The translations under genes and the position numbers were made by a program. Under the pieces are notes generated by a model. The model made no database searches. It was not told the origin of the DNA and saw nothing but the letters and a program-made list of their open reading frames with translations. 64,000 nt of DNA from assembly GCA_922989275.2 (NCBI GenBank), contig OV277862.1:62633832-62697831 (forward strand). The letters run 5' to 3'. Positions 48,601 to 58,439 of this stretch are shown here, piece after piece. Position 1 is the first letter of the stretch. The number at the start of each line of letters is the position of its first letter. The DNA is from Gari tellinella (lineage: Eukaryota > Mollusca > Bivalvia > Cardiida > Psammobiidae).

Positions 48601-51600
48601 TTTTTATCTACGGATGAATAAAACCGAATAACACCTATGACGAATCGTTTACCTAAGAGCCGAGGGCAAAAGTGAAAGTAAGACCTTTCGGATTTTCGTG
48701 TCATTTGGTGTTTATGTGATAAATAGGATATTAAATTCGTGTTTTTTCAGTAATAAATTTATTGAACTCGTTGGATAAAAATGATATGTTGCTCGCCAAG
48801 GCTCGCAAAATATCATTTTTATCCAACTCGTTCAATAAATTCATTACTGAAAAACACTAATTCAATATCCTCTATATATACTCACACATATAGCATTTCA
48901 ATATGGTACGCGATACTCCAACACGTACTACGAAATTGGTATCTATAACTAATGTGGTATGAGAAATATGATTTGGACAATATTATTTATAAGAGATGTC
49001 AGTTATCAAGGCCAAGGTCAAGGTAACAGTGAACTGTAAATGGTAAGTGATACCCTGTCATCCCATTATGCATATACCAAGTTTGGTATCTCAAGTTGAC
49101 ATGGTTTAGGAAATATACCCCTAACAAGCCTTTTCTATAATTGAGGCAAAGGTCAAATCAAAGGGATGCAGTACTCCGCTCCCAAAGATGTACTCAGTTA
49201 CTCACCCATCTTTTGGTATGTATTCCTTGACGATGTGGTGTAATAAATATGCCACGGACATGATGTACACACTAGGACGGACGGAGCCCTGGGACAGAGG
49301 GACACATGCACAGTTCAATCGCTATGCTTCCAAAATAATTGGAGGCATAGAAGTACATGTACATTCAAAAGAAAGAAGAACTCAAACATACAATAAATAA
49401 TAAACAACATTTTACAGACTCGAAATAAGAAGGTGTTAGGGTATCGGAACTATTTCGTATAGCTCATATTCTTGACTGTATAAAGTATAACTATTTTATT
49501 TAGTAGACGGATAACATAAAGGCGCAAAAAGGTATACATCGTATATGAGCCGAGCCATAACAAAATCTGCCTTATTGCATTGAAACATTGTACAGACCAA
49601 GCACCGCTGTCATCACTGGTTTTGCATCTGAGTTTGGACTACACTGCCAAACAGCGTAGATAATACTGCTTAATACAATGTTCCAGATGATTGTGGGTGT
49701 CAAACAGTGTGGAGCAAGAGCAAGGCATTGATCTACAGTGTTTGCAATGCGATAAGGCATGTTTTGTCATGGCACGGCTCATATATATTTTGTAATGTGT
49801 TAATTTACTGTTAAATAATTTATTGAATTTGCCAGGTATACGTAGACTATGTGGCGGAGACTCCCCAGGCGATGACTACGTGCCAACAGGAAGACTGGTG
49901 ACATTTCGATATGTAAACAAGAAACCTTCACTGTATGCCAAAATGAACCTCATCTTCACCTCTTTCCACAAAGGTACATGTAGGGTAGCTATACATACGT
50001 TGTAAAATCCGCTCGCTATATGATAGAACAATTAAGAGCGTTTAATTATTTGTTTCTGCCTATACACAGTACAAAGCAGGAAATGATTGCAGACCAATGT
50101 TTTGTTTTAACAGCACCACATTAATGTCTAATCCATAGGGAAGCACAATTATCAGCTTCCTAGGACCATTATTCCTTGGATATTAGTACATCCGAACATT
50201 TACTCTAACGTCTTAACCTTGAAATTTCGGCAAAAAACAACTTAAACCCAATACTTATGATACAATTTTTTTTAAATCTATTTTAATTACATTAGATCTA
50301 GATCTACATCAAAATTCAACCCAGTGGAAAATAATTGCAAACAAATGTTTTATTATTAACTGTACTATGTCAATGTTCATTCAATGGGGAACTTCGTTCC
50401 AAATATCAGCTTCCTATTGCAAATATTTCACAGCATATTAGTACATCTCAACATTTACCCTAAAACTTTTACCGTGAGACTTCAGCCCCAAAACCTAGAA
50501 TCAAAACAGGGGAAGTAATGAAAATAAATAGAAATATTTGTTTTATTACACTACATCGATGTTCAACTAATATGCCATAGAAAAACCTCCATTTCAAAAT
50601 TCAGCTTCATAATGTACATATAGTATCTTATATAAAGTGCATCACAACTCTTTGACCAAACCCAACAACGACGCCGAAAGCGGAGCAATTATACACCCAA
50701 CCCTAGTCTTAGAAATTGTAAGCTTAAACATGCAATGATACTTTAGGGCTACTTTATTAACAAAACAAACATACACGTAGTTCCACTATGTTTAGACATG
50801 GCGACTATTTTCAATATTCTTTGGGGGTCTTTGAAGACATGTAAATAACTAATGCATGACAAAAAAACTGTACAAATTTAAACCATTTTGTTCAGTGGAG
50901 GAATAAATTAATTGCGTAAAAAGGCATACTTATGGAGTACATGTAATTGGTTAACACAAGTTCGATGCATATTCTGATATCAGTTTACAGTGTTTAAAAC
51001 ATATACAATTCTTTTTGATAACATTTTAGGTTATTGTTACTCATATGAGTACAGGTGTTCTAACGGCAGGTGTATAGACGATGACGTCAACTGTAATGGC
51101 TTCAATCCATGTGGAGACAACTCTGACTGTGAACTCAGCACTGCCGCCATTGTCGGAATCACTGTAGGCGCTGTGTTTGGCGTCTCTGTCATTCTGACTA
51201 TAGCATGTGTCGTGTTCAGACAGAGGCGGGCCAGGAATTCAAATGTGGTAATCAGAATCTTCTCTTTTCACAAAATAGTTCGCTTAAAGAGACTAAAAGC
51301 TGATGTAACTACTGCAAAAATACTCTAAAGCAAATCTGTTATACTATCGTTGATTTCACAGGGACCTAGCACGATTGATTTTTGAGAGAAAAAATTGTCA
51401 AAAGGTATATATAGAGACAAGGGGTACAACTGATTGTTAGTACATGCTCACCCTATATCGACAAAACCGGGCATATCATAAATAATAATTGATAAAACGA
51501 CACCCTTTTTGCACTTCTGTCTAGCTTATATAATACCCTTCCATAAAAACATAACATAAAACCAACTGTAAGCATGCACTTTCAAAAGTAATTGCATTTA

Positions 51601-53386
51601 CTCACAGAAATCAACGACTTTTGGAAAACGGGACAGGTGTTCGTTCACAGCTGAAACCGCATTGACCACTACTGTGTGCTTGTATAGGCGGTAATATCGA
51701 ACATGACAGTCATACAGTTCCATGGATATCCATTTTTTACACCGATCAAAGCTGATTTATACTCAAACCATTGCAATACCAACAACAAATTTGCATGTTT
51801 TCATCGGCAGTAAAACTCTTCTTGTACATGTAGGCTTTTTTGGTACGGCAATGATTTGAGAAGAAATCAGCTTTGATCGGTGTCAAAGCTGTATATTTAT
51901 GGAACTGTATGACTGTCATGCTCGATATTACCGCCTAAACAAGCGTACAGTAGTTGTCAATGACTGTAACACTCGATTACCGCCTAAACAAGCATACAGT
52001 AGTGGTCAATGCTGTGTTAGCAGTGAACGAACACCTGTCCCGTTTTCCAAAAGTCGTTGATTTCTGTGAGTAAATGCAAATACTGTTGAAAGTGCATCCT
52101 TACAGTTGGTTTTATGTTATGTTTTTATGGATGGGTATTATATTAGCTAGACAGAAATGCAAAAAGGATGTCGTTTCATCAATTATTATTCGTGATATGA
52201 CCGCTTTTGTCGAGATAGGTTGAGAATATACTAACAATAAGTTGTACCCCTTGTCTCTATATATACCTTTTGAAAATTTTTTATCTCAAAAAGCAATTGT
52301 GCCGGGTCCCTGTGGTTGATTTGGCATTAACATATATGATTAGAAGATCTATAAGAACATCCTCAAGAAAAAATCAATGAATCTTAAATATTTTTGAAAA
52401 GGTGTTTTATAAAAACTTCGCTCCATAGAGCTCGCATTCAGCGCAAATACAGTGTTTCCTCTCTACAACATCCAATGGAAGACAATGATTGTGTTTGTTG
52501 TTCGGATGGGAATTGTTATAGGGAGGGAAATTGGCTTACATTTACAAATAGCTTGAATCCAGATCAGACGCCGCGTTCTGTTTTCTTAAATGTATTTTTT
52601 TTTAATCAAAATTCCTTTCCTAAACTAATATTTTCGAGTTTATCAAGGCGCCTGGCATCCATTTATAACAAAACGAATCGGCAAACTCTGTTTTCAGTCT
52701 CTTTTAATTCATTATCTGCGGTATTACCGTTGTCTGCACTTATATGACAATGCCTTTTAAATCACTATTTTAATAATTGTTTTTTTGTTGTTTTTTTTTC
52801 TAATATTTGACGCATTTAAAATTGATTTTATGAAACAATGATAATAATCATCTTAGTTTTCATCTGAAATATAAAAACCAAAATCTGATTAGTGTAAATA
52901 TAGTTATTTGTATTTTTTCACTTTGTAAGTACATATACATGCATGTAATTTCATATGAAGAGCTTGTGAAAGCACAACTCCTGTGTGAAAAGAGCCCTAT
53001 ATAAAAATGGTAAAAATAATAATATTAATAATAATGATAATGATAATAATGATTCAAGTTTAGTTTCAGTTTGCTTAAAACGTCGATACGACTTAAAACA
53101 GTTTTGATTCTGTTCAGACACCGAGTACCGAGTGACTCGGTGTCTGATCAGGATTAAAACTGTTTGCAAGGTGGTTGCACTCGCAACTGTAATGAAAGGA
53201 TTTATTCTAACTATGTTTGACCATTGTTCTCAGATTCCAGCCCATACAACCTCCCCGTTCGATGTAACTCCAGCAGAACTGTTACACTCGGTCCCGCCCC
53301 CGACATACGGAGTTGCCACTCAATACTCACAGCGACAAGTCTATGGCGTGCCAACAACCATACAAGGGGACCCAAGATATCATTAG
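42563..53386 (+). CDS. CUB + LDL-receptor class A single-pass membrane protein (5 exons, 272 aa)
   Basis: Exons 42563-42629, 47381-47623, 49836-49973, 51030-51247 and 53234-53386, all GT-AG and phase-consistent. Signal peptide 1-20 (MAKILPLLIVQLCVGFVSS). CUB domain at about 29-148 with four cysteines, split by an intron; DSYLEIYDG fits the calcium-binding CUB motif. LDLa module 152-183 with all six cysteines and the acidic NPCGDNSDCE. Transmembrane helix at about 188-212, followed by RQRRAR as a stop-transfer. Cytoplasmic tail of 60 residues with PPTY (244-247), a PPxY motif known to bind WW domains of Nedd4-type ligases and other adaptors. Such architecture suggests a cell-surface receptor or co-receptor; the ligand is unknown. 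I do not recognise a named orthologue. Confidence 0.85.
42904..43156. mobile_element. TTAA-A MITE (A27) in a TA-C hairpin tip
   Basis: TTAACCCTTTCCCCCATAGA ... GGGTAAAGGGTTAA with a perfect core 1 hairpin; right flank 'ggagctttcttttttactct' is the right half of a C hairpin and left flank 'gtcagcttaaaacagaatga' the worn left half. Confidence 0.85.
43474..43993. mobile_element. Element S inside C6
   Basis: Inverted ends 'ggctcgcaaccggat' and 'atccggttgcgagtcc'; flanks 'ctaaag' and 'ttaaag' could be a 6-bp duplication. Contains a tRNA-like segment. Confidence 0.65.
43608..43690 (-). repeat. tRNA-like sequence inside element S
   Basis: Minus strand: 'gaggccgtagccgagtggta' (class II D-arm-like) and GGGTTCGAATCCCACCAG T-arm. 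T-arm pairs well; acceptor ends do not. Probably tRNA-derived rather than functional. Confidence 0.45.
44400..44561. mobile_element. Element M, copy 2 (5' truncated)
   Basis: 'tttggaatcgtcttttcaagattccaaag' palindrome and 'tttttatgaaacgggccc' end, inverted match to the M1 left end. Confidence 0.65.
44724..44830. mobile_element. Element N, half copy
   Basis: 'atgagccacgccatgacaaaac-ctgccttattgca' matches the left half of N2 (49541). Confidence 0.6.
44870..45000. mobile_element. TTAA-B remnant (B12)
   Basis: 'acaattccagtttcc', 'accctgatcataggactcc' and 'gacgagtatactcgtc' then 'ggtttcaatgagtt'. Confidence 0.55.
45105..45440. repeat. GTCA-rich low-complexity stretch
   Basis: Many 'agtcagtcag' and 'cagtcaatcaatcag' runs, in two blocks around an AT-rich gap; the 94-codon open frame across it is repeat-derived. 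Confidence 0.75.
45472..45620. mobile_element. TA-H MITE, left half (H1)
   Basis: TACAGTGGAGAAAACGTTAT with 'cccgttaacgcaaacg', then core 2 left arm 'ttatttggaccctggtcaga'; right half absent. Confidence 0.65.
45980..46212. mobile_element. TTAA-A MITE (A28)
   Basis: 'taacccctttaccaaatagt' to 'gggaagggttaa'; core 1 tip deleted. Confidence 0.72.
46283..46758. mobile_element. TTAA-B MITE (B13) carrying TTAA-F
   Basis: TTAACTCTTTGACCCCCTAG, worn core 2 (gaagacccatatctgagc), 'aaacaatc-TTAA' then, after F, 'TTAA-atagtctaatac', ending 'gaagtttcagagtttaa'. Confidence 0.8.
46446..46693. mobile_element. TTAA-F MITE nested in B13
   Basis: TTAACCCTTTCATGATC...GAGTGAAAGGGTTAA; core 2 with CG tip 'agacgccgcgtgtcgcggcg'. 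A TTAA at each end. Confidence 0.88.
47133..47345. repeat. AGC/ATC microsatellite before CUB exon 2
   Basis: 'agtagtagtattagc', 'agcagcagcag' and a long (ATC)n/(ATT)n run; ends 36 bp before the exon 2 acceptor. Confidence 0.88.
47381..47623 (+). CDS. CUB/LDLa gene exon 2 (first two thirds of CUB)
   Basis: Encodes YMTNYCGSEIDMITEG to KPFH, with Cys29 and two further CUB cysteines and DSYLEIYDG. Acceptor CTGTTCAG lies 36 bp after a long ATC-rich microsatellite. Donor GTAAAC; a TA-J MITE begins 14 bp downstream, and the open frame runs into it if unspliced. Confidence 0.85.
47638..47833. mobile_element. TA-J MITE (J2) against CUB exon 2
   Basis: 'tattcagtcgaacttgatac' to 'ggtttcgactgta', perfect centre 'aacgtggcttagccacgtt'. 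Starts 14 bp after the donor boundary. Confidence 0.85.
47880..48700. other. Intron of the CUB gene, nothing recognised
   Basis: AT-rich, only short local repeats ('taatttaaatattaatttaa'). Confidence 0.45.
48711..48885. mobile_element. Palindromic element K, copy 1
   Basis: 'aataggatattaaattcgtg-ttttttcagt' mirrored by 'actgaaaaacactaattcaatatcctc'; inner arms 'gttggataaaaatgatat'. Similar ends at 60404-60565. Confidence 0.75.
49541..49790. mobile_element. Element N, full copy (N2)
   Basis: 'tatatgagccgagccataac' and 'gttttgtcatggcacggctcatata' inverted; inner repeats 'cttattgcattgaaacattg' and 'cagtgtttgcaatgcgataa'. TA flanks. Confidence 0.8.
49836..49973 (+). CDS. CUB/LDLa gene exon 3 (end of CUB)
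   Basis: Encodes IRRLCGGDSPGDDYVPTGRL to SFHKG, including the fourth CUB cysteine and the usual final beta strands. Both junctions split Gly codons. Acceptor TTGCCAG, donor GTACAT. Confidence 0.85.
50000..50990. other. CUB gene intron 3, diverged tandem repeats and A remnant
   Basis: Three loose units with 'caatgttttattattaac...tgtcaatgttcattcaat...atcagcttcctat...tattagtacatc' (50080-50650); 50856-50955 is the tail of a TTAA-A element ('ttcagtggaggaataaatta'). Confidence 0.55.
51030..51247 (+). CDS. CUB/LDLa gene exon 4 (LDLa module and transmembrane helix)
   Basis: Six-cysteine LDLa repeat with calcium-cage acidic residues, then the transmembrane segment IVGITVGAVFGVSVILTIAC and a basic RQRRAR. 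Acceptor CATTTTAG; donor GTAATC in phase 0. Confidence 0.88.
51357..52314. mobile_element. 958-bp fold-back transposon with 8-bp TSD
   Basis: Nearly the whole element is an inverted repeat with arms of about 440 bp. Ends CACAGGGACCTAGCAC and GTGCCGGGTCCCTGTG; duplication GTTGATTT at 51349-51356 and 52315-52322. The right arm has a local duplication of 'gattaccgcctaaacaagc'. No open frame. 8-bp duplication fits hAT or P-type elements. Confidence 0.92.
52447..52585. mobile_element. TA-E MITE, left half (E5)
   Basis: TACAGTGTTTCCTCTCTACA, 'tggaagacaatgattgtgtt', then core 2 arm 'agcttgaatccagatcagac' ending abruptly. Confidence 0.72.
53092..53172. repeat. Core 2 hairpin remnant before CUB exon 5
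   Basis: 'aaaacagttttgattctgtt' and 'ggattaaaactgtttgc' arms around 'gacaccgagtaccgagtgactcggtgtc'. Confidence 0.75.
53234..53386 (+). CDS. CUB/LDLa gene exon 5 (cytoplasmic tail with PPTY)
   Basis: Encodes 50 residues rich in Pro, Thr and Tyr (HSVPPPTYGVATQYS, QVYGVPTT), ending DPRYH then TAG. Acceptor TTCTCAG. The remains of a GATCAG-core hairpin lie at 53451-53540, right after the stop. Confidence 0.75.
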   Translation: MPAHTTSPFDVTPAELLHSVPPPTYGVATQYSQRQVYGVPTTIQGDPRYH

Positions 53387-53796
53387 CTGAAGTTACATGT
53401 GATCGCAAAACAAAGGCCAGTGGCAAAATGACTGAAGGAATATCAAAATGAGTGTCTAATAGTTTGGATCCAGTTCAAATGCCGCATCAGGCCTACGCAT
53501 TGTCTGACCAGGATCCAAACTGTTAGCATAGTGGATTAGGATACAGTGAGACCCTTAAATCGCAAATAATCTGCTAACAATTTGATTCAAAGTGTTTGAC
53601 AATCACATCCATATAAAGCAAATGACATTTTACACAGACGAAGGTGTAACAGTGAAGTGGTGCCGAATTGTTTGTTTTCAATGTATATGTATAAGACAGA
53701 TGGTTGATTAAACCATAACTCAAACTTTCTGCTTTACCTAACGTCTGCTTTCAACATACATCTGTAAGGATGCATACCAAATTTCCAGTTGTTTTA

Positions 53797-55110
53797 GCTC
53801 GTCTGACTGTGTCCAAGAACTAATGTTGTCACCCAGTCGTTAGCGTCGGCGTTCCCGTTTCCGTTCGCGTTAGCAGTTACAAGAAAATGCTTACAATTTC
53901 TATGTCCCTTGAAGTATTGCTTTCATATTTGGTATGTGTGTGTATATGGACAAGACCTTTCCATCCACCCAAATGTTGGCCCCTGTGACCTTGACCTTGA
54001 ACTAACGGCCTGCGTTTAGGTGTCAAATCTGCGTTTAGGTTTTGGAAAATGCCCATGACTCCTATGTTTATTGAGATCTTCCTTTTATATTTGGCATGCA
54101 TGTGTATATGAACAATACCTGATTATGCATACACTTTTTTCAGCCTAGTGACATTGACCTCGACTTTAGGGCCTGCGTTTAAGTTTTGAAATCTGTGTTT
54201 AGGATTCGAAAAATGCTAATAATTCCTTTGTCCAATGAGATATTGCTTTCATATTTGATATGTTTGCGTAAAAATGCTAGACCTTACCAACCAAACACAT
54301 ATTTTTACCCCAGTGACCTTGATCTTGAAGTAAGGGCTAAAGTTTAGGTTTCAAGATATGTGTTCAGGTTTCTCAAAATGCCTTTAATCTCTATGTCCCT
54401 TGAGGTATTGCTTTCATATTTGGTACGTGTTTGTATTTGGTCAAGACCTTTTCATGCAAATAAAAAGTTTGACCCCTGTGTCATCGACCTTTAAATTAGG
54501 GCCCACGTTTAGGTTTCAAAATCTAAATGCCTATAGCTCCTATGTTCATTGAGATATTTCTTTTATATTTGGCATGCATTTGTATATGGACAATACCTGT
54601 TTAGGCATACAGCTTTTTTTTTATCCCAGTGACCTTGACCTTGAACTTAGAGCCAGCGTTTAGGTTTCGAAATCTGTGTTTATGTTTCGAAAAGTACTAA
54701 TATTGCTTTCATATCTGGAATACATATGTATATGGACAAGGCCTTACCATGCACATAAATATTTTAACCCCAATTACCTTGACCTTGATGTTAGGGCCCG
54801 CATTTAGGTTTCAAAATCTGCGTTTAGGTTTCTCAAAATGCCTTTTACTCCTATGTTCATTGAGATATTCCTTTCATATTCGGTATACATATGTCTATGG
54901 GCAAGGCCTTTCCTTTTATTTTAAAAGTTTGACCCAGTGACCTTGACCTTGAACTTAGGGCCCACATTTAGGTCTCAAAAATACTTTTAATTCCTATGCC
55001 CCTTGCGGTATTACTTTTATATTTAGTTTGCATATGTATATGGACAAGACCTTTCCATGCCCGTAAAAATTGACCTCTGTGACCTAATCTGCTTTTAAGT
55101 TTCTATGTGT
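53797..55110 (+). repeat. BB dispersed repeat with about 170-200-bp tandem units
   Basis: Starts 'tttagctcgtctgactgtgt'; about six units share 'gaccttgaccttgaacttag', 'gcgtttaggtttcaaaatct', 'tgagatattgctttcatatt' and 'gtatatggacaagaccttt'. Confidence 0.85.
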
Positions 55111-55196
55111 GCAGAAGGCGAGCTTTGTTGTCTCTCTGACAACTCTCGTTGTAAAGACATTGTAGAAACATGGAAGTGCATTTTTATATGGAAAAT

Positions 55197-55423
55197 TACA
55201 GTGGAGAAGACGTTATTCTTTCCCAATAAACGCGTATACGCTCAATTTATTTCCGTTGCAAGCAGTTTGGAGCCTGGTCAGACGCCGGGTCACCCGGTGC
55301 CTGATCAGACTCCACATTGTTTGCCACACATAAAGTAAATAATCAGAAATGTCAAAACGCTGTCACTTACTACATTGCATTTCGCTTGCGTTTAAATGGA
55401 AAAGAATAACGTCCTCTCCCGTA
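55197..55423. mobile_element. TA-H MITE (H2)
   Basis: TACAGTGGAGAAGACGTTAT to 'ataacgtcctctcccgta'; core 2 'agtttggagcctggtcagac'. Confidence 0.82.
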
Positions 55424-55624
55424 CGTGCATTAAAATGCACTTCTAGTGGGGGACGGGTTGGTGAATTCTTGAGATTATGAATATTTTTTCCATGTATTTT
55501 GGTAAAATTGTATTGTCTTACTCATTTATGTTTCATAATGTTATTTGTGTTGATCATGAATTAAAGATGTTATCTCATGAGACTTTGTTCTTATACGATG
55601 TCTTACCCCAAGGAAAATTTATGT

Positions 55625-55853
55625 TTAACCCATAAATATCAAGTGGATTCTCGGATCCATGTGCTCATATATTGGATAGTATATTTTTCATTTAATGAGT
55701 GCTTTGTCGAATGATTTCATTTTATTGTTTCAAAGAAAATCCTATTTGCAAACAGTTCAGACTCAGATCAGGCGCCGCATTATGCGGCGTCTGATCTGTG
55801 TCTGTACTGTTTGCATATATCTAATGTATGGGCACAAATGGGTCAATCAACTG
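55625..55853. mobile_element. TTAA-W element (W1), core 2 type
   Basis: 'ttaacccataaatatcaag' with 'gatccatgtgctc' at left, 'atgtatgggcacaaatgggt' at right, and hairpin 'gactcagatcaggcgccgca'. Confidence 0.65.
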
Positions 55854-56152
55854 CTACCATAACAAATATTATTATTATTTGAAAGCACTGCTGCTAGGCA
55901 CAATCATGCTATTTTATTTATTGCTGCTAATAAAAACACTTTATCGAAATCAAAGCTGTTAGAACTCGTACATACATGTATATGTATATGATTTTACAAA
56001 ACATTGCTTGCTTGGAAAACAGTTCATCTTAATGTATTGCTGTAAGGACAAACAAGTATGTTATTTTAATGTTTCGCTGTTGGTCGAAAAATATTGCATT
56101 GCTACTAAATCAAACAATTAATTTCAATTAATGTAACAACGACAGAGCATGT

Positions 56153-56680
56153 TTTTTTGTTATATTGTTAAGAGGATAAGCATGTTATTTTATTGCATCG
56201 CTACGAATACAAACATGTAATTTTATTGCATTGCTGCGAGGCCAATCATGTTATTTTATTGCATTGCTACGAGGGCAAGCATGTTATTTTATTGCATTGC
56301 TACGAGGACACACATGTTATTTTATTGCATTGCTACGAGGACAAACATGTTATTTTATTGCATTGCTGCGAGGCCAATCATGTTATTTTATTGCATTGAC
56401 GAGGGCAAGCATGTTATTTTATTGCATTGCTACAAGGACAAGCATACTATTTTATTGCATTGCTTCGAGGACAAGCATATTTTATTGCATTGCTGCGAGG
56501 ACAATCATGTTATTTTATTGCATCGCTACGAGGGCAAGCATGCTATTATTTTGCACTATTACTAGGGCAAGCATGTTGTTTTATTGCATTGCTACAAGGG
56601 CAAGCATACTATTTTATTGCATTACTGCAAGGGCAATCATGCTATTTTAATTCGTTGCTGCTAGGGCAAGCATGCTAGTT
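56153..56680. repeat. 33-bp tandem repeat, about 16 units
   Basis: Unit 'aagcatgttattttattgca' + 'ttgctacgaggac'. 33 bp is divisible by three, so all + frames stay open (ORFs of 68-139 codons repeating LRGQ.CYFIAL); these are not genes. Confidence 0.95.
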
Positions 56681-56900
56681 TTCCTGATCAGACGCCGCTT
56701 TTTGCGGTATCTGATAAGGATCCAAACTGTTTGCAAATAACGTTGGTACTCGGAACAAGACAAGGGTTAATATATGGAGCTACATTTGTGAATCTATATG
56801 TAAAAACGGTAAAGGTATTGCAGAAAAGTTTCCGCATTAGTCCTCTGTATCAATTGTCATCTGATCAGGATGCAAATAGTTTGCAAATGCCAAGGCATTC
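56681..56900. repeat. Core 2 hairpin remnants
   Basis: 'cctgatcagacgccgctttt' with 'aaggatccaaactgtttgca', then 'ctgatcaggatgcaaatagt'. Confidence 0.6.
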
Positions 56901-57228
56901 GCGGTAAGGCAGTAATGGTGGTAATATGTAGTTCAAACAATTTCAAAATAAACTGAACAACAAATAACAAGATACAAAATTTGCTTTTAAGAACAAAATG
57001 TATCAACACACCATTGACTATCTCTTGTGATATTATAATAATGATCTGGAGCGGTTAACCGACGACGGCATGAGAGGATAGTCCCTTAACCAGGGCGTGC
57101 ATGAGAGGCGACTTGCCATGGCCGCACGCACCTGTCGTGTCATCAAGACTAATAGCCCACACCATAACACCTCCATAGCCATGCTGTTTCACATAGTGAG
57201 CCTGCAAATAGACATGGTTAAACTATCT

Positions 57229-57466
57229 CTAAACTCATTCAACCCTGAAACTTTTAATGGACAATTCCTTTTTAAAAAAACGTCTAGTCCATTTCTTACT
57301 ATTTAGGGATTAATTTTACAATTTATTTCAAAATGACAAACATTGTAGACCCTGATCAAATCCCTCTGATCAGGGTCGACAATGTTTTCACAGGACAAGG
57401 GTAATCCTCACATGTATACTGTTTGTAAATGACGAGTATACTCGTCGCTAGGGTTCAATGTGTTAA
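57229..57466. mobile_element. TTAA-B-like MITE (B14)
   Basis: 'ctcattcaaccctgaaactt' to 'cgctagggttcaatgtgttaa'; shortened core 2 and 'gacgagtatactcgtc'. Confidence 0.75.
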
Positions 57467-57934
57467 CTAGACTAGCGTTGGTCCAATTTCTGAGCCTACT
57501 TAATATACATGTGAATTTGCATTAAGTTTAAGAATGAAAGTTTTTGTATAAACTAAGTATTAAGAGTTGGTTCTAAGATGATTCTTATATCTTCAGTGCC
57601 AAGCTTCAATCACACATACACAAGATAAAAATATTGAAATTTAAAAGCAACCAGATACACATATATATGTTGCAGTCAATCTGTGTAATCAGTCATTTCA
57701 AGACATGACTGAAAAGTTCTATAATTACGTGAAATGACTGTTTCACTTAGTCATTCCACGAAATTCCTGAAAGTTTCGGTCATTTCATAAAATGACTGTT
57801 TAACGCCTTCAGTAATTGAATCGACTTTAGCCTCATTTTATTACATTGTAATGACAACATTATCGTTATAATCACAAACTACAATAAAACTGCATATACT
57901 GATGGAAGTTTAACTGTGTGGTAGTATTTATTAT

Positions 57935-58054
57935 TGAGAAGTTTAGACTGTTCAAATTCACACACAAATATTGAAAACTATTACCTAGGAGCTCCTATGT
58001 AATAGTTTTCAATATTTGTGTGTGAATTTGAACAGTCCAAACTTCTCAATAAAA
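57935..58054. mobile_element. Near-perfect 120-bp palindrome
   Basis: 'ttgagaagtttagactgttc' mirrored by 'gaacagtccaaacttctcaa', meeting at 'acctaggagctcctatgt'. Only one or two mismatches; family unknown. Confidence 0.75.
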
Positions 58055-58056
58055 AA

Positions 58057-58061
58057 CTGCA

Positions 58062-58092
<31 letters not shown>

Positions 58093-58395
58093 GAAGAAGG
58101 AACTCGATGCTGGAAATAAATATCGGAAAAAGACGTAATGAAAAATCAGCCGCCGCGGCCGGGAATCGAACCACGGGCCACCCGATTTGGTAACTAAGAA
58201 GCCATCTTGGGGACTATTAACAACGGCGTTGCGTATATAGCGTCATTAACGTCATGAGGAGTCAGCTGGCCGCTGTGGTGTAGTGGTTAGCATGCTGGAC
58301 CGGCAATCCAGAGACCCGTGGTTCGATTCCCGGCCGCGGCGGCTGATTTTTCATAACGACTTTTTCCGATATTTATTTCCAGCATCGAGTTCCTT

Positions 58396-58431
<36 letters not shown>
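58057..58431. repeat. Inverted 88-bp arms with tRNA-like ends, between (TA)n tracts
   Basis: Arms 58091-58178 and 58313-58400 are near-perfect reverse complements ('gaaggaactcgatgctggaa', 'tatcggaaaa', 'ccgcggccgggaatcgaacc'); (TA)n at 58063-58086 and 58402-58431. Confidence 0.85.
58269..58343 (+). tRNA. tRNA-Ala(GGC)-like pseudo-tRNA or SINE head
   Basis: 75 bp; acceptor strands 'gccgctg' and 'cggcggc' can pair; D-arm 'tggtgtagtggttagca'; anticodon stem 'ctgga'/'tccag' with loop CCGGCAA (GGC, but C33 instead of U33); T-loop TTCGATT with a mismatched stem. Probably not functional. Confidence 0.4.
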
Positions 58432-58435
<4 letters not shown>

Positions 58436-58439
58436 TGTA

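Noticed and set aside
56193..56678. Four overlapping plus-strand open frames and a CRISPR-like periodic array
   Set aside because: 33-bp units are contiguous with no distinct spacers, and all frames are open because the period is divisible by three; not CRISPR and not coding.
58269..58343. Functional tRNA-Ala(GGC)
   Set aside because: C33 instead of U33, mismatched T-stem, and location at the end of an inverted repeat; kept only as a low-confidence tRNA-like feature.
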